Positions 1 through 4,936 of a DNA stretch of 5,933 bases are shown here, one piece after another; position 1 is the first letter of the stretch; each line of letters opens with the position of its first letter. A program made the position numbers and the translations under genes. The stretch covers positions 1 to 5,933 of the forward strand of contig SPLB01000190.1 in the NCBI GenBank assembly GCA_004566265.1, written 5' to 3'. The stretch comes from Paracoccaceae bacterium. GTDB taxonomy: Bacteria; Pseudomonadota; Alphaproteobacteria; Rhodobacterales; Rhodobacteraceae. Below the pieces are notes generated by a model. It made no database searches, had not been told where the DNA came from, and was given only the letters and a program-made list of their open reading frames with translations.

Positions 1-138
1 CTGGAAGGTTCGAACGTCAATGCCATCCACCAGATGTCCCGCATGATCGAGATCCAGCGCGCCTATGAAATGGGCCAGAGCTTCCTCACGTCTGAGGATG
101 AACGGGTCCGAAGTGCCATTGAAAACTTGATGAAATAA
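1..138 (+). CDS. flgF: FlgF, proximal rod protein (C-terminal 45 residues only)
   Basis: The window opens inside this gene; only the last 45 codons and a TAA stop are present. The fragment begins LEGSNVNAIHQM and continues with MIEIQRAYEMGQ, the C-terminal helix signature of the rod/hook family (FlgF, FlgG, FlgE, FlgC), which pairs with the N-terminal helix in the D0 core of the axial structure. It is assigned to FlgF rather than another rod protein because it lies directly before flgG, the usual order, and because the end (SEDERVRSAIENLMK) resembles FlgF tails rather than the DQM-type FlgG ending. FlgF is exported through the flagellar type III gate and forms part of the rod in the periplasm. 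Its TAA stop overlaps the ribosome binding site of flgG, so the two are co-transcribed. The 5' part cannot be assessed. Confidence 0.9.
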   Translation: MEGSNVNAIHQMSRMIEIQRAYEMGQSFLTSEDERVRSAIENLMK

Positions 139-144
139 GGAGGA
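137..144 (+). promoter_or_regulatory. Strong Shine-Dalgarno of flgG overlapping the flgF stop
   Basis: AAGGAGGA lies 5 bases before the flgG ATG and shares two bases with the flgF TAA stop. It is the strongest ribosome binding site in the window and supports the ATG at 150 as the flgG start. Ribosomes ending flgF terminate on top of it, so the two genes may be translationally linked. Confidence 0.85.
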
Positions 145-149
145 ACCCC

Positions 150-935
150 ATGCGTGCCTTGAAAATCGCAGCCACCGGCATGAGTGCTCAGCAACTGCGT
201 GTGGAGACAATCTCCAACAACCTGTCAAACATGAACACCACCGGATATAATGCGCGCCGCGCTGAATTCGCCGACCTGCACTACCAGCAGGTGTCGCGCG
301 CAGGTACCGTTAATGCCTCCGACGGCACCACCCTGCCAACTGGTGTTCAGGTTGGTCTGGGTGTGCGCCCCTCTGCGGTCTCTGTGTACCTGAAGCAGGG
401 GCCGCTGTCGGAAACTGGCAATGACCTTGATGTGGCGATCCAGGGCAATGGCTATTTCGAAGTCACCCTGCCCAATGGCGACAGCGCCTTTACCCGCGAT
501 GGTTCGTTTAAGCGCAATGCAGAAGGTCTCATCGTGACCAATGACGGCTATCCGGTGGCACCCGACATCACCATACCGGAGGATGCGACCAACCTGTCCA
601 TCAACGCTCAGGGCGAGGTTTACGCCTATTTCAACAACGCTGTCGAAGCCCAGCTTCTGGGTCAGCTGACCATGACCGGCTTCACCAACCCCAAGGGTCT
701 TGAGGCGGTTGGCTCTAACCTGTTCCGCCAGACCGAAGCTTCTGGAGCCCCCAATGCGTCCACCCCCGGTCAAGACGGCCTTGGCACTGTGCGTCAGAAG
801 TATCTGGAGGACAGCTCTGTGGATGCGGTGCGCGAAGTCACCGAACTGATCGAAGCCCAGCGCGGTTACGAGATGAACGCAAAAGTCCTGTCCGCAGTCG
901 ACCAGATGATGTCGGCCACAACCCAGGTGCGCTGA
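150..935 (+). CDS. flgG: FlgG, distal rod protein
   Basis: FlgG forms the distal rod, the drive shaft running through the P and L rings to the hook. It is exported by the flagellar type III system and assembles in the periplasm. The protein is 261 residues, almost the same as enterobacterial FlgG (260). Residues 1-45 carry the rod N-terminal helix and signature (SNNLSNMNTTGYNARRAEF, then DLHYQQ). Residues about 46-64, ending in TTLPTG, match the FlgG-specific segment that separates straight rod FlgG from the curved hook protein FlgE. The middle (VAIQGNGYFEV, FTRDGSF) is the beta-rich D1 domain, and SGAPNASTPG at 198-207 is typical of FlgG. The C-terminal helix has LIEAQRGYEMNAK and DQMM (about 233-254). 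The start is fixed by a strong ribosome binding site 5 bases upstream. The stop overlaps the flgA start by one base. Nothing looks damaged. Confidence 0.98.
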   Translation: MRALKIAATGMSAQQLRVETISNNLSNMNTTGYNARRAEFADLHYQQVSRAGTVNASDGTTLPTGVQVGLGVRPSAVSVYLKQGPLSETGNDLDVAIQGNGYFEVTLPNGDSAFTRDGSFKRNAEGLIVTNDGYPVAPDITIPEDATNLSINAQGEVYAYFNNAVEAQLLGQLTMTGFTNPKGLEAVGSNLFRQTEASGAPNASTPGQDGLGTVRQKYLEDSSVDAVREVTELIEAQRGYEMNAKVLSAVDQMMSATTQVR

Positions 936-952
936 TGAAACTGCTTTCTGCC
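932..952 (+). repeat. Direct repeat copy 1, at the flgG/flgA junction
   Basis: This 21-base stretch covers the end of flgG and the start of flgA (CTGATGAAACTG, then CTTTCTGCC). It recurs at 1348-1368 with one mismatch, at the flgA/flgH junction. Both copies contain the overlapping stop/start and encode the first residues of a signal sequence (MKLLSA here, MKLISA in the second copy). The match is seen directly; that it is a duplication rather than parallel signal-sequence coding is not established. Confidence 0.6.
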
Positions 953-1351
953 CTTCTTTTGGTGCTGATGGCCAACTCTGCGTGGGCCGATATTTTGGTT
1001 CCCGTGCGCACCATCCGCGCCAAAGAGTTGATCACCGCCGAGGATCTAATGCTCAAGGATGTCGCCGTGATGGGCGCCCTGAGCGACCCAAGCGATCTGG
1101 TCGGGCAGGAAGCACGCGTGGCACTGTATGCCGGCCGCCCAGTCCGTCCCAGTGACATTGGGCCGCCCGCGCTGGTGGAACGCAATGACCTTGTGAAGCT
1201 GATCTTCCGCCACGGGGGGTTGACCATAGAAACTGAAGGCCGCTCGCTCGGCCGTGGCGCGGCTGGAGACTTCATCCGTGTTATGAACATGTCGTCGCGC
1301 GCCACAGTGTCAGGCCGCATTACAACCGACGGATCTATTGAGGTAAACTGA
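935..1351 (+). CDS. flgA: FlgA, periplasmic P-ring assembly chaperone (short form)
   Basis: FlgA is a periplasmic chaperone that helps FlgI polymerise into the P ring around the rod. The first 18 residues are a clear Sec signal peptide (MKL, a leucine-rich core, then ANSAWA), with predicted cleavage after Ala18. The mature part starts DILVPVRTIRAKELITAEDL, which fits a SAF-type domain at about 20-80, including the typical GRPVRPSDI at 67-75. Residues about 85-138 form the C-terminal beta domain with LVKLIFRHGGLTIETEG and the diagnostic GDFIRVMNMSSRATVSGRI. At 138 residues it is much shorter than E. coli FlgA (219) because it lacks the extra N-terminal domain; short forms are usual in alphaproteobacteria. 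Its ATG shares the A of the flgG TGA stop, and a weak AGGTG lies 5 bases upstream, so translation is probably coupled to flgG. Its usual partner flgI is not in the window. Confidence 0.95.
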   Translation: MKLLSALLLVLMANSAWADILVPVRTIRAKELITAEDLMLKDVAVMGALSDPSDLVGQEARVALYAGRPVRPSDIGPPALVERNDLVKLIFRHGGLTIETEGRSLGRGAAGDFIRVMNMSSRATVSGRITTDGSIEVN

Positions 1352-1368
1352 TGAAACTGATTTCTGCC
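1348..1368 (+). repeat. Direct repeat copy 2, at the flgA/flgH junction
   Basis: This copy matches 932-952 at 20 of 21 positions and again spans a TGATG stop/start overlap. The copies are 416 bases apart, exactly the net length of flgA, so the pair brackets that gene. Recombination between them would remove flgA and join flgG to flgH with the overlap intact. Confidence 0.6.
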
Positions 1369-2088
1369 GCCAAACTTGCCTGTGTCGGCCTTATGGCCCT
1401 CGGTGGATGTGCCCGTCTGGACCATGTCGGCAAGGCGCCAACCTTCACGCCGGCAAATGAAACACCCGAACATGTTGCGATGCTCTATCAAGGTCTGCCC
1501 CTGACCACCCAGAACCAGCGGACGGTTGATGGATCGTCACTCTGGAGTGGGTCTCGGCAATCGCTTCTGGGGGACCGCCGCGCCAACAAGCAGGGCGACA
1601 TTTTAACGGTGGTTATTGAAATCGACGAAGAAGCCTCGATTTCCAATGATACCAGCCGGTCGCGCAGCTCAGCGGAAAGCCTTGAGGTACCACAGCTTTT
1701 TGGTCTTCCGCAGAAGCTGGACCAAAAACTGCCCACGGGTGCTTCCTCTGCATCTGCGGTGGATCTCGGCGGGCGTTCATCCTCTTCCGGGAGCGGCTCT
1801 GTAAGCCGAAGCGAACAACTGGAACTGCGCGTGGCAGCAACCGTTGTTGACGTACTGCCAAATGGTGTTTTGGCAATCAGCGGCAGCCAGGAACTGCGCG
1901 TGAACTTTGAACTGCGGGAGCTGCTGGTCACCGGTTATGTTCGCCCCGACGACATCAGCCGCCAGAATGAAATCACTTACGACAAGATCGCATCTGCCCG
2001 CGTGTCCTATGGCGGCCGCGGCCAAATCACCGATGTGCAGCAGCCCCGCTATGGCCAGCAGATCCTTGATGTGATCCTTCCCTTCTGA
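1351..2088 (+). CDS. flgH: FlgH, flagellar L-ring lipoprotein
   Basis: FlgH is the outer-membrane lipoprotein that forms the L ring, the bushing around the distal rod. The 245-residue product (E. coli FlgH is 232) has a lipoprotein signal with lipobox LGGC at 17-20; Cys20 is the predicted lipidated residue and the next residue is Ala, compatible with outer-membrane sorting. SLWSGSRQSLLGDRRANKQG (63-82) followed by DILTVVIEIDEEASISNDTS (83-102) is the hallmark FlgH block. Residues 131-154 form a Ser/Gly-rich, probably flexible loop. The C-terminal half carries LPNGVLAISGSQELRVNFE, TGYVRPDDIS, SARVSYGGRGQI and the terminal QPRYGQQILDVILPF, the alphaproteobacterial version of the family ending. 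The start overlaps the flgA stop by one base, with GAGGT 6 bases upstream. The fliL-like gene follows after 11 bases. Confidence 0.97.
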   Translation: MKLISAAKLACVGLMALGGCARLDHVGKAPTFTPANETPEHVAMLYQGLPLTTQNQRTVDGSSLWSGSRQSLLGDRRANKQGDILTVVIEIDEEASISNDTSRSRSSAESLEVPQLFGLPQKLDQKLPTGASSASAVDLGGRSSSSGSGSVSRSEQLELRVAATVVDVLPNGVLAISGSQELRVNFELRELLVTGYVRPDDISRQNEITYDKIASARVSYGGRGQITDVQQPRYGQQILDVILPF

Positions 2089-2099
2089 GGATTGAAATA

Positions 2100-2597
2100 A
2101 TGATCGCAAAACTCCTCCCAGTCCTCTTGTTACTTGTCGGCATTGGTGCAGGCATTGGCGCAGGCATTGCACTGGCACCGCCCCCGGAAGAGGTGGAATT
2201 CGCCGAAGGCCAAGAAAATGTTGCCGACACAGAAGACTCTGCCGAAGAAGAAGCCGAAAGCGAAGACGTCCTTCCCAATGATTTCATCAAGATCAACAAC
2301 CAGTTTGTGATCCCAGTCGTCGAACGCGATCAACTGAGCGCCCTTGTTGTGATGTCCCTGACCCTCGAAGCCAAGCCCGGCATGAGCGGCAAGGTACACA
2401 GCTTTGAACCCAAGCTGCGAGACGCTTTTTTGCAGATTCTGTTTGATCACGCGAATATGGGTGGTTTCCGCGGTGCCTTTACCCGATCCGAAGTTCTGGA
2501 CCCGTTGCGCACTGCCCTGCGCGAAGAAGGAAGGCGCTATTTGGGAAACGACTTGGTTGATGTCCTGATATTAGAGATCACACGCCAAGACGTCTGA
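2100..2597 (+). CDS. fliL: FliL-like flagellar basal body-associated membrane protein
   Basis: FliL proteins are single-pass inner-membrane proteins that surround the stator and support torque; the conserved domain is periplasmic. This 165-residue protein has a four-residue cytoplasmic tip (MIAK), one membrane segment at about 5-26 ending in a glycine-rich run, and an acidic linker at about 30-56 with 14 Asp/Glu and no basic residues. A globular domain follows at about 60-165. It shows the FliL pattern: a leading strand (INNQFVIPVV), a long strand ALVVMSLTLEAKPG, a helix KLRDAFLQILFDHA, a helix VLDPLRTALREEGRRYLG, and the final strand VDVLILEITRQDV. It is the only possible start, because an in-frame TGA lies at 2067-2069; GAGG at 2087-2090, overlapping the flgH stop, serves as ribosome binding site. 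It ends the operon, 24 bases before the terminator hairpin. The family call rests on the domain pattern and the flgH-fliL adjacency also known in rhizobia. Confidence 0.85.
   Translation: MIAKLLPVLLLLVGIGAGIGAGIALAPPPEEVEFAEGQENVADTEDSAEEEAESEDVLPNDFIKINNQFVIPVVERDQLSALVVMSLTLEAKPGMSGKVHSFEPKLRDAFLQILFDHANMGGFRGAFTRSEVLDPLRTALREEGRRYLGNDLVDVLILEITRQDV
2139..2174 (+). repeat. Three imperfect 12-bp tandem repeats in the fliL membrane segment
   Basis: The units GGCATTGGTGCA, GGCATTGGCGCA and GGCATTGCACTG lie end to end and in frame, encoding GIGA-GIGA-GIAL (residues 14-25). They give a glycine-zipper-like transmembrane helix face. Because the unit is a multiple of three, gain or loss of a copy would keep the frame and only change membrane-segment length by four residues. 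Confidence 0.7.
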
Positions 2598-2621
2598 TCC
2601 ATTCAAACAACTGCTACAAAA

Positions 2622-2648
2622 AACCGCCCTCCACATCGAAGGGCGGTT
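2622..2648. terminator. Bidirectional rho-independent terminator between convergent operons
   Basis: AACCGCCCT at 2622-2630 pairs perfectly with AGGGCGGTT at 2640-2648 (9 bp, 9-base loop). On the plus strand the stem is followed by TCTTTATTTTT (to 2658). On the minus strand it is followed by a run of T, complementary to AAAAAA at 2618-2623. The hairpin starts 24 bases after the fliL stop and 19 bases after the stop of the minus-strand gene ending at 2668, so it is well placed to end both transcripts. It fills most of the only intergenic gap in the window. Confidence 0.9.
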
Positions 2649-2667
2649 CTTTATTTTTGGCGAAGTC

Positions 2668-3072
2668 TCAGTCCAGGTCCAAGAGTTTCTGTTGCAATTT
2701 CTGCGCTCGGAGCCGACGACGCATATCCTTTTCGTGGTCTTCCATCGTTTCCACTGCATGTTTTCGGCCAAAGGACGCACGAAGCGTGTCCATCGCCTTA
2801 AACTTTTGAGCGGTGACCTGCGCCAATTGCTGGTTCAATTCACGGCGAGATTTTGTGTGCCATTTCTGCCAGAGGAAATCCGCCCCCAGCGCCTTAATTG
2901 CGTGGCTTTCCTCAGCGATCGGACGAGAGTCTGCAATCTGCGTCTTCAACATTTCGATCTGAGATCGCAACTGCGCCTCGGCATCCAGGATCGGCTTAAC
3001 TTTGGCGTGCTCTCGCAAATACAGCGCATTGGTAACCGCTTTCATCTGTGCCAGCATCTTCTCCCGTTTCAT
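2668..3072 (-). CDS. Small coiled-coil-like protein of unknown function, coupled to flhB
   Basis: I do not recognise this protein with confidence. It has 134 residues, no signal peptide and no membrane segment, so it is probably cytoplasmic. It is highly charged and looks like two long helices, about 3-48 and 74-134, joined by a short stretch with Trp68 and Trp71. The second helix includes ASFGRKHAVETMEDHE and a basic run DMRRRLRAQKLQQKLLDLD. Size, two-helix shape and basic C-terminal part recall FliJ/YscO-type export stalk proteins (E. coli FliJ is 147 residues), but fliJ normally sits with fliI, so this is only an inference. The ATG shares its A with the flhB stop (TGATG) and has GAAAGGA 8 bases upstream, which favours it over an in-frame TTG one codon earlier at 3075. 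It is the last gene of the flhA-fliR-flhB operon, and its stop lies 19 bases before the shared terminator. The context argues for a role in flagellar export or assembly. Confidence 0.8.
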   Translation of the reverse strand: MKREKMLAQMKAVTNALYLREHAKVKPILDAEAQLRSQIEMLKTQIADSRPIAEESHAIKALGADFLWQKWHTKSRRELNQQLAQVTAQKFKAMDTLRASFGRKHAVETMEDHEKDMRRRLRAQKLQQKLLDLD

Positions 3073-4160
3073 CAAAACCGTCCTTTCACCCGTTCGCGCA
3101 TTTCTTCTGCAAAACGGATCGCCGCCGCAACCGGGGCGTAATGGGTTTCCTCTACCTCATCCCCGACATCCATTGTAGCATATAACGCACGTGCGGTCGG
3201 CGGGTCCGAATGGATAGGAACGCCATGTTCCTGCGCCACTTCCCGGATGACGGCCGCCACCTCATCAACACCTTTGGCCACACAAATCGGCGCACCGCCC
3301 AAAGCACGATCCCACTCCAGCACTACCGCGTAGTGGGTCGGGTTCACAATCACCACATCCGCTCCGGCCACTGCAGATTTGATCTGCTTTTGGACCATGG
3401 CCTGACCCTTTTGCTTCCGCTGCTGTTTCATATGCGGATCGCCTTCAGAGTTTTTCATCTCGTCCTGAATATCCTTGCGCGACATCATATTCTTGCGAAT
3501 AAACTCCGCTTGCTGAAAGGATGCATCCACAACGCCAATCGCGGCAGATACGATCAAAGCAATGAAAAGAAACTCCAGTGAAAGCTGCGCAATAAACGGG
3601 ACAATCGTCACCGCATCACCACCAACAGCTGCAAGCATTTCAGGTAGGCGCTTTTTCAAATACAGGCTTAGTGCGACAGCATAGATCAAGAGCTTGAGGA
3701 CGTTTTTCCCAAATTCAAAAAAACCAGCCCGTCCGAACTTGTTCTTGGCGTTCTTGATAATTGAAAGACGTGACAGCTTTGGTTCAATGCGTTTGGGCGC
3801 GATAACAAAGGCTTTTTGGGCCAGTACCGCCAAAATCACAACAACCGCCGGCACAAAATACCAGGGCAAGACTGCGAAGGAGATACGGGTAATTAACGGC
3901 CCCGTCACCGGTGCGGCCAAAGCATCCCCGAAGATTACGGGGGCCAGTCGATCTGGCTGATCCAAAAACGCCGTCAAAGCTGTGCCGAGGGTTTCGATTG
4001 ACTCTTTACCGACGCTATAAAAGGCAAGAAGCACCCCAAGGTAGGATGCCGCCACCAGGAGATCCTGCGACTTTGGGACATCGCCGTCCTCGCGCGCTTT
4101 TTTTAGCCGCTCTGGGGTTGGCTCAAATGACTTATCGGAATCGCCGTCATCATCGCTCAT
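3072..4160 (-). CDS. flhB: FlhB, export gate protein and substrate-specificity switch
   Basis: FlhB is an inner-membrane component of the flagellar type III export gate; its cytoplasmic domain cleaves itself and switches export from rod/hook to filament substrates. The product has 362 residues (Salmonella 383). The N-terminus has the family signature EPTPERLKKAREDGDVPKSQ (13-32). Four hydrophobic segments follow at about 33-52, 95-120, 153-167 and 185-211. The linker carries SRKDIQDEMKNSEGDPHMKQ with KQQRKQ, the usual cytoplasmic neck. The autocleavage motif NPTH is at 273-276, with predicted cleavage between Asn273 and Pro274, in the context ADVVIVNPTHYAVVL. AKGVDEVA and PPTARALYATMDVGDEV complete the cytoplasmic domain. 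The tail beyond it is short. The start overlaps the fliR stop as ATGA and no clear ribosome binding site is seen, so translation probably depends on fliR. The stop overlaps the next gene by one base. All key residues are intact. Confidence 0.98.
   Translation of the reverse strand: MSDDDGDSDKSFEPTPERLKKAREDGDVPKSQDLLVAASYLGVLLAFYSVGKESIETLGTALTAFLDQPDRLAPVIFGDALAAPVTGPLITRISFAVLPWYFVPAVVVILAVLAQKAFVIAPKRIEPKLSRLSIIKNAKNKFGRAGFFEFGKNVLKLLIYAVALSLYLKKRLPEMLAAVGGDAVTIVPFIAQLSLEFLFIALIVSAAIGVVDASFQQAEFIRKNMMSRKDIQDEMKNSEGDPHMKQQRKQKGQAMVQKQIKSAVAGADVVIVNPTHYAVVLEWDRALGGAPICVAKGVDEVAAVIREVAQEHGVPIHSDPPTARALYATMDVGDEVEETHYAPVAAAIRFAEEMRERVKGRF
3081..3087 (-). promoter_or_regulatory. Shine-Dalgarno inside the flhB 3' end, setting the start of the small downstream gene
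   Basis: On the minus strand GAAAGGA lies within the last codons of flhB, 8 bases before the ATG whose A is at 3072. The spacing suits the ATG and is tighter for the TTG at 3075. It allows initiation on its own as well as by coupling to flhB termination. Confidence 0.6.
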
Positions 4161-4936
4161 GGCATGCCGACCGCGGGGTTCATGATGAACTCACTCAGCC
4201 CCCGGCTCCAAACTATTAAAATCAAGGGGCTGCCAATTGCCAAGATCACAAGCCCGCCAAAAGTGATCGCTGGCGCACCAATGAAGAAAACCATCAGCTG
4301 CGGCATGGCGCGGTTAATGAGACCTAGGGTCAGGTTATAAATCACGGCGGTCACCACAAATGGCGCGGCCAATGTGAAGGCCATGGCGAAGCTTTGCGAG
4401 ATTCGAAAAATACCCCATTGTGAAAAACCAGCAGCCTCAGGCCGAAGGCCTACCGGAAATATATCATAGGATTGAATCATCAGTTCGGCCGCTCGCAGGT
4501 GCAGCCCAAGCAGGAAGACCAAGGCGAGGCCCGAAATCCAAAGAATCGCTCCAAGAGCCGGCATGGGATCCACCCCCTGACCGCCAAAGAGCTGCGCCAA
4601 GGATGTTGTCTGCGCCGCAATCGAACCCGCCGTTTGAAGAGCATGCACAAAGAACCTTAATGATATCCCCAGCCCCAGCCCGATTACAACCTCGGACCCG
4701 ATATAGGCCACATACTGCAGGATCGTCGTAGGCGGGGTGATTTGCGGTAAGGTCGGCGCCACAATGGCCGTAAACACCAGCCCAATGACCAGCCGGATAT
4801 GTGTTGGAAAAAAGGTTTCTCCAAATCCGGGCATCACCGAGGTCATCGCCCCGATCCGCAGAAAAACAATCGCTGCATGCCAAAAGCCTGCGCCCAGCAT
4901 GGCGATAAGCTCCGGAGAAAGAAGCGCGAGGTTCAT
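4157..4936 (-). CDS. fliR: FliR, export gate channel protein
   Basis: FliR is a membrane-derived subunit of the FliP5-FliQ4-FliR1 export gate that opens at the base of the rod. The 259-residue protein (E. coli FliR is 261) is hydrophobic throughout, with about six membrane-type segments. Family signatures are visible in order: FLRIGAMTSVMPGFGETFFP (25-44), which matches the R-x(n)-PxFG-xxxP block; EVVIGLGLGISLRF (82-95); AGSIAAQTTSLAQLFGG (103-119); DPMPALG (123-129); SYDIFPVG (156-163); APFVVTAVIYNLTLGLINRA (191-210) followed by MPQLMVFFIGAP (211-222). It starts inside the flhA stop (ATGA, 4-base overlap) with no convincing Shine-Dalgarno, and its own stop overlaps the flhB start in the same way. 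fliP and fliQ, the partner subunits, are not in the window, so the gate is encoded in at least two places. Confidence 0.97.
   Translation of the reverse strand: MNLALLSPELIAMLGAGFWHAAIVFLRIGAMTSVMPGFGETFFPTHIRLVIGLVFTAIVAPTLPQITPPTTILQYVAYIGSEVVIGLGLGISLRFFVHALQTAGSIAAQTTSLAQLFGGQGVDPMPALGAILWISGLALVFLLGLHLRAAELMIQSYDIFPVGLRPEAAGFSQWGIFRISQSFAMAFTLAAPFVVTAVIYNLTLGLINRAMPQLMVFFIGAPAITFGGLVILAIGSPLILIVWSRGLSEFIMNPAVGMP

Noticed and set aside
225..773. Long 182-codon open frame antisense to flgG
   Set aside because: It lies wholly within the well-supported flgG and has no recognisable domain; it is a by-product of codon bias in a GC-rich gene.
838..1491. 217-codon minus-strand open frame across flgG, flgA and flgH
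   Set aside because: It runs antisense to three clear genes and its translation is Arg/Ser-rich and low-complexity, typical of a shadow frame.
1488..2178. Several open frames (147, 133 and 87 codons on minus; 62 on plus) inside flgH
   Set aside because: All overlap the conserved FlgH coding frame and have shadow-type composition.
3073..3075. TTG as start of the small gene downstream of flhB
   Set aside because: The adjacent ATG at 3072 gives a standard TGATG overlap and better ribosome binding site spacing; the TTG would add just one residue.
2692..3141. 149-codon plus-strand open frame opposite the small coiled-coil gene
   Set aside because: The minus frame has a ribosome binding site, an operon-type overlap with flhB and a plausible helical protein; the plus frame is rich in Cys, Phe, His and Arg, has no family match and starts downstream of the terminator without a promoter.
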